NCBI RefSeq assembly: GCF_964332355.1 | Contig: NZ_OZ201293.1 | Location: 62,001-126,000 of the forward strand | Source: Imbroritus primus | Lineage (GTDB): Bacteria > Pseudomonadota > Gammaproteobacteria > Burkholderiales > Burkholderiaceae | Length of the DNA: 64,000 nt | Direction of reading: 5' to 3' | Part shown: positions 33,469 to 42,613 of the stretch, piece by piece | How the letters are laid out: each line of letters starts with the position of its first letter | How positions within the stretch are numbered: position 1 is the stretch's first letter | Notes under the pieces: model-generated | Told to the model about the DNA's origin: nothing | What the model saw: the letters and a program-made list of their open reading frames with translations, nothing else | The model's database searches: none | Translations under genes and position numbers: made by a program

Positions 33469-34947
33469 ATGGATTTCGATTCACTCCGACAACTGTCAGA
33501 CGCGCTCAAGGCGCGCACCGTGTCCAGCGAAGAACTGGCGCGCCACTACCTGCAGCGCATCGAGACGCATGCGGGGCTCAACGCCTACGTGCACGTCGAT
33601 GCCGAACGCACGCTGGCACAGGCGCGCGATGCCGATACCCTGCTGGCGAGCGGCAACGCGACCGCCCTGACCGGCATTCCGGTCGCCCACAAGGACGTGT
33701 TCGTGACGCGCGGCTGGCGCTCCACCGCCGGTTCGCGCATGCTCGCCGACTATGTCAGCCCCTTCGATGCCGCCGTGGTGGCGCGCCTCGCGGCTGCAGG
33801 CATGGTCACGCTCGGCAAGACCAATATGGATGAGTTCGCCATGGGCTCCTCCAACGAAAACTCGCATTTCGGTCCGGTGCAGAACCCGTGGGACGTGGCG
33901 CGCATCCCCGGCGGCTCCTCCGGCGGCTCTGCGGCGGCTGTGGCGGCGCGGCTTGCGCCCGTGGCAACCGGTACCGACACCGGCGGCTCGATCCGCCAGC
34001 CGGCCGCGCTGACCGGCATCACCGGCATCAAGCCCACCTATGGCCGTGTGTCGCGCTACGGCATGATCGCCTTTGCCTCGTCGCTCGACCAGGCCGGCCC
34101 GATGGCGCACTCCGCCGACGACTGCGCGCTCATGCTGAACGCCATGGCGGGCCACGATGCGCGCGACTCCACCAGCCTGTCGCGCGATGACGAAGACTTC
34201 ACGCGCCATCTCGGCCAGCCGCTCGACGGCGCGACTGCCGCAAAGCCGCTGCAGGGCCTGCGTATCGGCCTGCCCAAGGAATACTTTGGCCCCGGCCTCG
34301 ATGCCGACGTGGCGGATGCCGTGCGCGCCGCGCTGGCCCAGCTCGAGACGCTCGGCGCGACGCTTGTCGATGTCACGCTGCCCAAGACCGAGCTGTCGAT
34401 CCCGGTGTACTACCTGATCGCCCCGGCGGAGGCGTCGTCCAACCTGTCGCGCTTCGACGGTGTGCGCTATGGTCATCGCGCGGCCGAGTACAAGGATCTG
34501 CGCGACATGTACCAGAAGACCCGGGCCGAAGGTTTCGGCTGGGAGGTCAAGCGCCGCATCCTGGTCGGCGCCTATGTGCTGTCGCACGGCTACTACGACG
34601 CCTACTACCTGCAGGCGCAGAAGATCCGCCGCATCATCGCCAACGACTTCCAGAACGCCTTCGGCCAGTGCGACCTCATCATGGGTCCGGTGTCGCCCAG
34701 CGTGGCATGGAAGCTTGGCCAGAAGACCGCCGATCCGGTACAGATGTACCTGGCCGACATCTTCACGCTGTCGACCAGCCTCGCCGGCCTGCCCGGCATG
34801 AGCGTGCCATGCGGCTTTGGTGAAGGCGGCATGCCGGTGGGCCTGCAGATCATCGGCAACTATTTCGACGAAGCGCGCATGCTGCAGGTCGCGCATGCGT
34901 TCCAGCAGGCGACCGACTGGCACCTGCGCCGCCCGGCGGGAGTGTGA
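33469..34947 (+). CDS. gatA: Asp-tRNA(Asn)/Glu-tRNA(Gln) amidotransferase subunit A
   Basis: A 492-residue amidase-signature enzyme that releases ammonia from glutamine for the GatB active site. The Ser-cisSer-Lys triad is Lys75 (VAHKDVF), Ser150 (GGSSGGS) and Ser174 (TDTGGSIRQPAA). The length is normal. The stop codon lies 2 bp ahead of the lipoprotein gene's ATG at 34950, and gatB follows that gene. Confidence 0.97.
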   Translation: MDFDSLRQLSDALKARTVSSEELARHYLQRIETHAGLNAYVHVDAERTLAQARDADTLLASGNATALTGIPVAHKDVFVTRGWRSTAGSRMLADYVSPFDAAVVARLAAAGMVTLGKTNMDEFAMGSSNENSHFGPVQNPWDVARIPGGSSGGSAAAVAARLAPVATGTDTGGSIRQPAALTGITGIKPTYGRVSRYGMIAFASSLDQAGPMAHSADDCALMLNAMAGHDARDSTSLSRDDEDFTRHLGQPLDGATAAKPLQGLRIGLPKEYFGPGLDADVADAVRAALAQLETLGATLVDVTLPKTELSIPVYYLIAPAEASSNLSRFDGVRYGHRAAEYKDLRDMYQKTRAEGFGWEVKRRILVGAYVLSHGYYDAYYLQAQKIRRIIANDFQNAFGQCDLIMGPVSPSVAWKLGQKTADPVQMYLADIFTLSTSLAGLPGMSVPCGFGEGGMPVGLQIIGNYFDEARMLQVAHAFQQATDWHLRRPAGV

Positions 34948-34949
34948 CC

Positions 34950-35414
34950 ATGATGACGATGCGATGGATGCGGGCAGGCCTGGTGGCGGCAGCCGTGCTG
35001 GTGCTGACCTCGTGTATTCCATTGCCACGCATCGGTGGCGCGCCACCCGCGCCGATCGCCGATCGCGACATCAATATGCGCGGCAACTGCGTGCAGACCG
35101 AGGAAGACGGTTTCCACGAGAACGCACAGGTGGTCGTCAACAACAATACCGTGCAGTCGCTGTCGTGGCGCATCGCCGTCGGGAAGCGCGGCACCTGCAG
35201 CTTCGACTACGCCGAATTCCGCCAGACGCAGCGCAAGCCGCACATCGAAATGCGGGCGCGCGACGGCAGCAGCTGCAAGCTGCTGATGTGGCAGGAACCG
35301 CGCCGCGTCACGCTGGCCCATGTGGGCTGCGAGCGGCGCTGCACGCCGGGCATCTACGAAGAAGCGTGGCCGGTGATGTTCGAGCCGAACACCGGCGCCT
35401 GCGTGCGCCGCTGA
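34950..35414 (+). CDS. Small Cys-rich predicted lipoprotein inside the gatCAB unit
   Basis: A 154-residue protein of unknown function. The N-terminus has a lipoprotein signal peptide ending in the lipobox LTSC (VAAAVLVLTSC), so it is probably anchored in the envelope. After the lipidated Cys there are six more Cys (in NCVQ, GTCSF, SCKLL, GCERRC and ACVRR), enough for three disulfides in the periplasm. I recognise no domain. The start at ATG 34950 has GGCGGGA upstream; a GTG at 34944 overlaps the gatA stop. Its place between gatA and gatB is odd, as no link to tRNA amidation is apparent. Confidence 0.8.
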   Translation: MMTMRWMRAGLVAAAVLVLTSCIPLPRIGGAPPAPIADRDINMRGNCVQTEEDGFHENAQVVVNNNTVQSLSWRIAVGKRGTCSFDYAEFRQTQRKPHIEMRARDGSSCKLLMWQEPRRVTLAHVGCERRCTPGIYEEAWPVMFEPNTGACVRR

Positions 35415-35499
35415 GTGGCGCACGACGGCACGACGTGCCACCAATACAACCGGAAGACTGCCATGCAGTCTTCCTGCAACACGTGACAAGGTGAATGCA

Positions 35500-36957
35500 A
35501 TGCAATGGGAAGTGGTGATCGGCCTCGAAACGCATGCCCAGCTTTCGACGGTCTCGAAGATTTTTTCCGGCGCTTCCACCGCCTTTGGGGCGGAACCCAA
35601 CACCCAGGCTTCGCCGGTGGACCTGGCCCTGCCGGGCGTGCTGCCGGTGCTGAATCGCGCCGCCGTGGAGTGCGCCATCCGCTTCGGTCTCGCCATCGAC
35701 GCGAACATCGCGCCGCGCAGCGTGTTCGCACGCAAGAATTACTTCTATCCGGACCTGCCCAAGGGTTACCAGATCAGCCAGTTCGAACTGCCCGTGGTAG
35801 TCGGTGGCACGCTGACCGTGCAGGTGGAGCGCAAGGGCGCCGAGCCGTATGAAAAGACCGTGCGCCTGACGCGCGCGCATCTCGAGGAAGACGCCGGCAA
35901 GTCGCTGCACGAGGACTACCACGGCATGAGCGGCATCGACCTGAACCGCGCCGGCACGCCGCTGCTCGAAATCGTCACCGAGCCCGACATGCGCAGCGCC
36001 GCCGAGGCCGTGGCCTATGCCAAGGCGTTGCATGCGCTGGTGACGTGGCTTGGCATCTGCGATGGCAACATGCAGGAAGGCAGCTTCCGCTGCGATGCCA
36101 ACGTGTCCGTGCGTCGCGGTCCCGATGCGCCCTACGGCACGCGTTGCGAGATCAAGAACCTGAACTCTTTCCGTTTCCTCGAAGAGGCCATCAACTACGA
36201 GGTGCAGCGCCAGATCGAACTGATCGAGGATGGCGGCACCGTGGTGCAGGAAACGCGCCTGTACGATCCGGACCGCAAGGAAACGCGCTCGATGCGCAGC
36301 AAGGAAGACTCGCAGGACTACCGCTACTTCCCGGACCCCGACCTGCTGCCGCTGGTGATCGCACCCGAGTGGATCGAACGTGTGCGCGAGGCGCTGCCGG
36401 AACTGCCCGCCGCCATGCAGGCGCGCTTCATGTCGGAATACGGCCTGCCGGCCTACGATGCCAGCCAGCTGACCACATCGAAGGATGTTGCCGCGTATTT
36501 CGAGGCGGTGATCGCCGCTGCCGGTCCGGCCCAGGCCAAGGGCGCGGCCAACTGGATCATGGGCGATATCGCCTCGCGACTGAACAGCGAAGGCATCGCC
36601 ATCGATGCCGTGCCGGTTGCGCCCGCCCAGCTGGCGACGCTGCTGGCGCGCATCGCCGACGGCACCATCTCGAACAACATCGCCAAGAAGGATGTGTTCC
36701 CGGCCATGTGGGCCGGCGAGTCCGGTGGCGACGCCGATGCCATCATTGCTGCCAAGGGCCTCAAGCAGATGTCGGACAGCGGCGAACTCGAGAAGATCAT
36801 CGACGAAGTGCTGGCCGCCAACCAGAAGTCGGTGGAGGAGTTCCGCGCCGGCAAGGACAAGGCCTTCAACGCGCTTGTCGGCCAGGTGATGAAGGCCACA
36901 CGAGGCAAGGGCAATCCGCAGCAGGTCAACGAACTGCTGAAGCAGAAGCTGGGCTGA
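35500..36957 (+). CDS. gatB: Asp-tRNA(Asn)/Glu-tRNA(Gln) amidotransferase subunit B
   Basis: A 485-residue GatB. The N-terminal kinase-like domain starts MQWEVVIGLETHAQL and includes YFYPDLPKGYQISQFELPVV and EDAGKSLHED. The C-terminal YqeY-like tail domain binds tRNA (KQMSDSGELEKIIDEVL; VMKATRGKGNPQQVNELL). I chose the ATG at 35500 because AAGGTGA lies five bases upstream; the GTG at 35491 lacks a ribosome-binding site. It phosphorylates the misacylated tRNA and amidates it using ammonia from GatA. Confidence 0.97.
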   Translation: MQWEVVIGLETHAQLSTVSKIFSGASTAFGAEPNTQASPVDLALPGVLPVLNRAAVECAIRFGLAIDANIAPRSVFARKNYFYPDLPKGYQISQFELPVVVGGTLTVQVERKGAEPYEKTVRLTRAHLEEDAGKSLHEDYHGMSGIDLNRAGTPLLEIVTEPDMRSAAEAVAYAKALHALVTWLGICDGNMQEGSFRCDANVSVRRGPDAPYGTRCEIKNLNSFRFLEEAINYEVQRQIELIEDGGTVVQETRLYDPDRKETRSMRSKEDSQDYRYFPDPDLLPLVIAPEWIERVREALPELPAAMQARFMSEYGLPAYDASQLTTSKDVAAYFEAVIAAAGPAQAKGAANWIMGDIASRLNSEGIAIDAVPVAPAQLATLLARIADGTISNNIAKKDVFPAMWAGESGGDADAIIAAKGLKQMSDSGELEKIIDEVLAANQKSVEEFRAGKDKAFNALVGQVMKATRGKGNPQQVNELLKQKLG

Positions 36958-36975
36958 GCACATTGCGTGGACATG

Positions 36976-37006
36976 CCGCGGCGCCGGCGAACGGCTGGCG
37001 CCGCGG
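36976..37006 (+). terminator. Hairpin after gatB
   Basis: Perfect 10-bp stem CCGCGGCGCC (36976-36985) with GGCGCCGCGG (36997-37006), 11-nt loop, followed by GTTTG. It lies 19 bp after the gatB stop. It is probably the end of the gatCAB transcript, although the T-tract is short. Confidence 0.55.
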
Positions 37007-37045
37007 GTTTGCTAAACTCTTCGCTATTCCATTCCGGTTGACACC

Positions 37046-37714
37046 ATGAACGCACAAGACGTCGCTCACTACCTGCAGTCGAATCCCGACTTCTTCGAAG
37101 CGCATGCCGAGCTGCTCGCCGGCATCCAGCTCACCAGCCCGCACAGCCACCGCGCCGTGTCGCTGCAGGAGCGCCAGATGGAGATCCTGCGCGAAAAGAA
37201 CAAGGGCCTGGAGCTGCGTCTCGCTGACCTGATGCGTTTCGGCCATGAGAATGACCGCACGCAGCAGCGGCTGCATACCTGGCTGGTGCGCCTGCTCGGC
37301 GAAACCGATCCGCATGCGCTGCCGTACGCCGTCATCGACGGCCTGCGCGATATCTTCGAGGTGCCGGCCGTCAGCCTGCGGCTATGGAGTGCCGCCGAGG
37401 CATATCACCACCTCGAGGTGGCGCGCGAAGTCTCCGAGGATGTGCGTGTCTTTGCCGGCGGGCTACGTACGCCATACTGCGGCGCCAATGCCGGTTTCGA
37501 GGCGGTGCAGTGGCTCGAGCAGGACGATATCCAGTCGGTCGCCATGGTGGCGCTGCGGACTCCGCAAAGCGTCGGTGCCGAACCCGGGGCCACCTTTGGC
37601 CTGCTGATCATGGGGTCGCCGGATCCGCGCCGCTTCCACGAAGGCATGGGCACCGTGTATCTCGCGCAGCTCGGCGATCTGGCCAGCGCCGCCCTCAACC
37701 GCCTGCGTACCTGA
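37046..37714 (+). CDS. DUF484 family protein
   Basis: A 222-residue DUF484 protein with a GAF-like fold. The family N-terminus is VAHYLQSNPDFFEAHAELLAGIQL, followed by a short coiled coil (LQERQMEILREKNKGLELRL) and then the GAF-like region (about 80-220). The molecular function is unknown. DUF484 genes are very often next to xerC, as here (17 bp), and are thought to be co-transcribed with it. Confidence 0.95.
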   Translation: MNAQDVAHYLQSNPDFFEAHAELLAGIQLTSPHSHRAVSLQERQMEILREKNKGLELRLADLMRFGHENDRTQQRLHTWLVRLLGETDPHALPYAVIDGLRDIFEVPAVSLRLWSAAEAYHHLEVAREVSEDVRVFAGGLRTPYCGANAGFEAVQWLEQDDIQSVAMVALRTPQSVGAEPGATFGLLIMGSPDPRRFHEGMGTVYLAQLGDLASAALNRLRT

Positions 37715-37731
37715 GACACCGGGGCGCGCCC

Positions 37732-38745
37732 ATGGACCTGCCTGCCGCGCCCGGCTCCCCTCCCGAGGATCCGCACGATCCGCCGCATGATCCGCGCATC
37801 GCGGCCTATCTCGCCATGCTGCAGACCGGCCGCCGCCTGTCTGCCCACACCCTGAGCAGCTACAGCCGCGATCTGCGGCAACTCGAGGCGCTGCTGGCCA
37901 AGGGTTGGCCCGGCCGCGACCTGCTTGCCATCGATACTTCCGTGATTCGCCGCCTCGCGGCCCAGCAGCATGCGCGGGGCCTGTCAGGGCGCAGCATCGC
38001 GCGGCAGCTGTCGGCGTGGCGCGGCTTCTATCGCTGGGCTGCGCTGCAGGGCTATCCGGTCGCCGCGAATCCGGTCGATGATGTGCGCGCGCCGAAAAGT
38101 CCCAAGCGCCTGCCCAAGGCGCTCTCGGTGGAATATGCGGTGGCGCTGATGGCGCCGGCGGGCGAAGATCCCAACGCACCCGAAACCCTGCGCGACCTGG
38201 CCATCTACGAGCTGTTCTATTCTTCGGGCCTGCGCCTGTCGGAAGTTGTGCAGCTCGACTGGCGTTACGTGGACGAAGGCGGTTACCAGTCCGGCGGCTG
38301 GCTGACGCTTGATGCCGCCGAAGTCACGGTGCTCGGCAAAGGCGGCAAGCGCCGCACCGTGCCGGTCGGCAGCAAGGCCTGCGCCGCCCTGCGGGCATGG
38401 CTCGCGGTGCGCGATGCATTCGTACGCCCTGGGGTGGCGCCAGCCGATGCCCATGCGCTGTTCCTCGGCGCGCGCGGCGCCCGCATCAGCCATCGCACCA
38501 TCCAGCAGCGGTTGAAGGCGCACGCGCTGCGTGCCGGCGTGCCGGCCAATGTGCATCCGCACGTGCTGCGCCATTCCTTCGCCACGCATGTGCTGCAGTC
38601 CTCCGGCGATCTGCGCGCCGTGCAGGAAATGCTGGGCCATGCCAGTATTTCCACCACACAGGTTTACACCGCGCTCGACTTCCAGCATCTCGCCAAGGTC
38701 TACGACCAGGCGCATCCGCGCGCCAAGAAAAAGCCCTCGCGCTGA
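37732..38745 (+). CDS. xerC: Tyrosine recombinase XerC
   Basis: A 337-residue site-specific recombinase that, with XerD, resolves chromosome dimers at dif. Catalytic residues are visible: Arg168 (SSGLRLSE), Lys206 region (LGKGGKRR), His277 and Arg280 (HPHVLRHSF), His303 (LGHASISTTQ) and the nucleophile Tyr312 (VYTAL). A Pro/Asp-rich N-terminal extension of about 20 residues precedes the SAM-like core-binding domain. The ATG at 37732 is the natural start; the longer frame upstream is a shadow of the DUF484 gene. Confidence 0.96.
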   Translation: MDLPAAPGSPPEDPHDPPHDPRIAAYLAMLQTGRRLSAHTLSSYSRDLRQLEALLAKGWPGRDLLAIDTSVIRRLAAQQHARGLSGRSIARQLSAWRGFYRWAALQGYPVAANPVDDVRAPKSPKRLPKALSVEYAVALMAPAGEDPNAPETLRDLAIYELFYSSGLRLSEVVQLDWRYVDEGGYQSGGWLTLDAAEVTVLGKGGKRRTVPVGSKACAALRAWLAVRDAFVRPGVAPADAHALFLGARGARISHRTIQQRLKAHALRAGVPANVHPHVLRHSFATHVLQSSGDLRAVQEMLGHASISTTQVYTALDFQHLAKVYDQAHPRAKKKPSR

Positions 38746-38923
38746 TCCGCGGGCATTCCCCTTCCAGAGTGGCCCACCCTCACTTCCATGTCCCTTGCGG
38801 GGCAATGCGCCCGCGCCCTGTATCAAAAAGCCGACGGTACCAAGCGGCGGAGGTCGCTTCCAGACATAATGCCGCAACAAATTGCCGTGGGCCTGTCGCG
38901 CCGAGCGGAAAAGAGGGGGTTCA

Positions 38924-40998
38924 ATGTTAGTCGGCAGTTATAACGTACTGCTTGTGGCCGTGTCGTGGTTTGTGGCCGTTCTGGCTTCTTACACGGCGCT
39001 CGACATGGCCGGACGGATTGCGACGGCGCGCGGGCGCACAGTGTACTGGTGGCTCGCCGGCGGTGCGACCGCCATGGGGCTCGGCATCTGGTCGATGCAC
39101 TTCGTCGGCATGCTGGCGTTCCGCTTGCCCATTCCGCTCGGCTACGATTTGCCGATTACCCTGGCCTCCCTCATGCTGGCCATCGCGCTGTCTGCCTTTG
39201 CCCTGTGGCTGGTCGGGCAGAGCCGCTTGCCGTTGCCGCGTCTTGGCGGTGGCGCTGTGCTGATGGGGCTCGGCGTCGCCAGCATGCACTACACCGGTAT
39301 GGCGGCGATGCGCATGTCGCCCGGTATCCACTACGATCTGGGACTGTTTACCCTGTCCATCGTCGTCGCCATCCTGGCGTCCGGCGCGGCACTGTGGATG
39401 GCTTTCCGCCTGCGGCAGCACTCGCGTCATGTGCGCATGCTGCGCGCGGCTGCGTCGCTGGTGATGGGACTGGCGATCGTGGGCATGCATTATGTCGGTA
39501 TGAGCGCTGCGAACTTCCCGGTGGGCAGCGTCTGTAGCGCGGCATCCAGCGGCGTCAGTGCGGAATGGCTTGCGGTCGTGATCGTGCTGGCGACGATGGC
39601 GGTGCTGGGCATCGCACTGCTCACGTCCCTGCTCGATTTCCGCATGGAAGTCCGCACCTCCATGCTGGCAAACTCACTGGAGGAGGCTAACCAGGAACTG
39701 GCCTATCTGGCGCTGCATGACAGCCTGACGAAACTGGCCAACCGTGTGCTGCTCGAAGATCGCCTGGCGCATGCGATCCAGGCTGCGGAAGCTGATGGTG
39801 GCCGTTTTGCATTGATCTTCCTGGACCTCGACGGTTTCAAGGCAATTAATGACGCCTATGGCCACCAGATCGGCGATCGGCTGCTCATTCAGGTGGCGCA
39901 GCGGATCACGGCGCGCGTACAGAGTCGCGACACGGTCGCGCGCCTCGGTGGCGACGAGTTTGTCATCCTTGCCAACGTGCAGGAAGCAGCCGATGCCGGC
40001 CGGCTGGCGGAGTCGCTGGTCGGGGCCCTGCATGAACGCTTCATCGTCGACGCTCATGAACTGAGCGTGTCGACGAGCGTCGGCATTGCGCTGTATCCGG
40101 CCGACGGCGCAAGCCAGCACGAGTTGCTGACCAATGCGGATGCCGCCATGTACCACGCCAAGAGTGTGGGACGTGATACGTACTGCTTCTTCGAAGCTTC
40201 GATGAACGCCAGTATCCATCAGCAACTGCTCCTGATGCAGGATCTGCGCGTGGCTATCCAGCGCCGTGAACTTGTCTTGTACTATCAGCCAAATTCACCG
40301 CACACGAGGGCAGTGTGGTCGGTATCGAAGCCCTGGTGCGCTGGGAGCATCCCGAACGCGGCATGATTCCGCCGGACGAGTTCATTCCGCTCGCCGAGAA
40401 AACCAATATGATCATGCCGCTCGGCGCCTGGGTACTGGACGAGGCTTGCCGCCAGCTTGCCGAGTGGCGGCGCGAACGGCATGTCGAATGGACGCTGTCC
40501 GTCAACCTGTCGGCTGTTCAGTTCCGGCATGCCTCACTGGTCGATACGGTGCGCGGGGCGCTACACCGCCACGCGCTCGATCCAGGCTGGCTGACGCTGG
40601 AGATCACGGAGTCGACTGCCATGCGGGACGCGGATGCCAGCCTGCATATCCTGCAGCAGTTGCATGAAATGGGGGTGTGTATTTCCATCGACGATTTTGG
40701 CACCGGCTATTCGAGCCTGCTCTACCTGAAGCGCCTGCCTGCCACGGAACTGAAGATCGACCGTGGTTTCGTCCGTGATCTGGCACACGATACCGAGGAC
40801 GCGGCCATCGTCTCGGCCATCGTGGCGCTCGGGCGCTCGCTGAATCTCTCGGTTGTTGCAGAGGGTGTGGAGACGACCGAGCAGAAGTCATTCCTGACGG
40901 CGCTTGGTTGCCACTCTTTACAGGGATATCTGCTCGGCAAACCGATGCGGGCCGACGCGCTGGACCAGTTCATGCAGCCAGGCGGCGTACCGGCCTGA
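38924..40998 (+). pseudogene. MHYT-GGDEF-EAL cyclic-di-GMP protein split by a -1 frameshift
   Basis: The first frame (38924-40366) encodes a membrane MHYT sensor with three MHYT-type motifs (MHFVGM, MHYTGM, MHYVGM; residues about 1-250), then a diguanylate cyclase domain with intact RLGGDEF. It breaks off at the start of the EAL domain (LVLYYQP). The EAL phosphodiesterase domain continues in another frame (40315-40998: GIEALVRWEHPE, DDFGTGYSSLLYL, KIDRGFV, GYLLGKP). One extra A in the run at 40291-40293 would restore the family sequence YYQPKFTAHEGSVVGIEALVRW in two parts and give a 691-residue protein. Either the copy is truncated in vivo (480-residue cyclase without EAL), or this is a sequencing error in a homopolymer. 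The I-site position reads QSRD rather than RxxD. Confidence 0.88.
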
Positions 40999-41073
40999 GT
41001 CAGCCGCCCATAGGGCCGCAGTCTGCAATGGCACATGCCAGCGGCCCGGAAGGAGCTGGATGCCCGTGCCGCC

Positions 41074-41958
41074 TTAACCCAGCGTCAGCGCGATCACACC
41101 TACCACGATCAGCCCCGCGGCGGCCATGCGCTGCAGCATGTCGCCTTCGTTGAGCAGGCGCACACCGAGGAAGGCGGCGACCATCATCGACAGCTCGCGT
41201 GCCGGGGCGACGTGCGAGACGGGCGCTTCCTGCAGTGCGGTGAGCACCAGGATGTAGCTGAGCGGCGAGAGCAGCGCGATGCCGAGGATCTCCTTCTTAT
41301 GGCGCTGCCACAGCAGCGTCACATGTGGCCATTGCGTGAATGCGCGCGGCGCGCTCATCGCGCCGCGCACCACGCCGCTGAAGTAATCGAGCAGCAGGGG
41401 CGAGAGCAGCAGCACCTTCACGCCGTAGCCATCGACCAGCGTATAGGTGGCGATGAACAGGCCTGTGAGCAAGCCCCAGCCGACCCCCGATTCCAGGTTG
41501 CTGCGGAACGCGCTGACGCGGAACAGGCGCCGTCCGCCGGCCAGCAGCAGCACGCCGCTGATCACCAGCAGGATGCCGCAGGCCGCCAGCCAGCCGGGCC
41601 GCTCGCCAAGCACGAAGATCGCGCCGATCGACGACAGCAGCGGCCCCGTGCCGCGCGCCAGGGGGTAGACCACCGACAGGTCGCCGGTTTCATAGCCGCG
41701 CTGCAGGACCAGCGAATAGCCATAGTGGAGCACGGCACTCAGGCAGATCCACAGCCAGGCTTTCAGGTCGAGTGTATGGGCTTCGGTGGCCAGGACCCAG
41801 ATGGCGGCCGGGAGGTAGAGAAGTGTGACGCCCAGCGAGGTCAGGAAGACCAGTGGCGAGCCGCCGCCGGTGCGGGCACTGATGCGTTTCGCCAACAGGT
41901 TCCATCCAGCGTGGAGGAAGGCGGCCGTGACAACCAGTGCGAGGGCGTAAAGCGACAT
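41074..41958 (-). CDS. EamA/DMT-family transporter
   Basis: A 294-residue drug/metabolite transporter with about ten membrane helices in two EamA repeats (about 5-140 and 150-290). The segments VVYPLARGTGPLLSSIGAIFVLGERPG and HVAPARELSMMVAAFLGVRLLNEGD occupy equivalent positions in the two halves. It exports small molecules across the inner membrane; the substrate is unknown. It is divergent from zur, sharing a 103-bp gap. Confidence 0.9.
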   Translation of the reverse strand: MSLYALALVVTAAFLHAGWNLLAKRISARTGGGSPLVFLTSLGVTLLYLPAAIWVLATEAHTLDLKAWLWICLSAVLHYGYSLVLQRGYETGDLSVVYPLARGTGPLLSSIGAIFVLGERPGWLAACGILLVISGVLLLAGGRRLFRVSAFRSNLESGVGWGLLTGLFIATYTLVDGYGVKVLLLSPLLLDYFSGVVRGAMSAPRAFTQWPHVTLLWQRHKKEILGIALLSPLSYILVLTALQEAPVSHVAPARELSMMVAAFLGVRLLNEGDMLQRMAAAGLIVVGVIALTLG

Positions 41959-42017
41959 GACAGTTTGATGACAGGTTGTCGCGATTCTACAGGGAAACCC
42001 TGATGGACGGTCTTATC

Positions 42018-42030
42018 GCAACTGAGTTGC
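42018..42030. promoter_or_regulatory. Candidate operator upstream of zur
   Basis: GCAACT-G-AGTTGC is a perfect 6-1-6 dyad in the 103-bp gap between the DMT transporter and the Fur/Zur-family gene, 32 bp before the zur ATG. It could be an autoregulatory site; it does not clearly match the enterobacterial Zur consensus. Confidence 0.35.
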
Positions 42031-42061
42031 AGGTGTTTGGCCCCTATGGTTAAATGGCTGC

Positions 42062-42541
42062 ATGCAGTCCGATTCGTTTCATGCTCCTCCTGTCAGCCTG
42101 TCCGATGCCGCGCGGGAACGCCTGCGCAGCCTCGGTGCGCGCGTCACGCAACCGCGTGTACAGGTGCTGGCCTGCCTGATGGGCAGCGAGCACCCGCTCA
42201 CGCACCAGGCCGTGCTGGAACACATGGCCGTGGCCAGCGAGCCGGTCGATCGGGTGACGGTCTACCGGATTCTCGACTGGCTGGTCGAGCAGCATCTGGC
42301 CTACAAGCACGCCGGTGACGACCGTGTCTTCCGCTTCAGCCTGACCGAGCACGTGGAAGCCGAGGCACAGGCGCATCGGCAGCATGGACATTTCGAATGC
42401 GTGTGCTGTCACCGCACCTACTGCCTGGACGGCCCGGCCGCACCGGTTGCCGACATGGTCCCGGAGACCAGCGTACCGGCCGGCTTTGCCGTCGAGCATG
42501 TCGAACTCACCCTGAAGGGTCGTTGCCCGCAATGCCACTGA
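42062..42541 (+). CDS. zur: Fur-family regulator, probably Zur
   Basis: A 159-residue Fur-superfamily metal-dependent repressor. The winged helix lies in residues about 12-85 (RVTQPRVQVLACLM; DRVTVYRILDWLVEQHLAYK). The dimerisation domain holds the metal-site sequence QHGHFECVCCHRTYC and the structural zinc pairs Cys113-x2-Cys116 and Cys155-x2-Cys158. The neighbouring gene is a His-rich CobW GTPase, which makes Zur more likely than Fur or PerR. Specificity is inference from context. Confidence 0.88.
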   Translation: MQSDSFHAPPVSLSDAARERLRSLGARVTQPRVQVLACLMGSEHPLTHQAVLEHMAVASEPVDRVTVYRILDWLVEQHLAYKHAGDDRVFRFSLTEHVEAEAQAHRQHGHFECVCCHRTYCLDGPAAPVADMVPETSVPAGFAVEHVELTLKGRCPQCH

Positions 42542-42613
42542 CGCCAGCCGGCATCTTCGCATGGCCTGTGCATCGCCCTCTTTCATCCCCCACTTTTCTG
42601 CTGGAGTCACTCC

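Noticed and set aside
40315..40998. Stand-alone EAL-domain gene
   Set aside because: It begins in mid-domain, lacks the first EAL strand (present at the end of the preceding frame), has no ribosome-binding site, and one base restores fusion.
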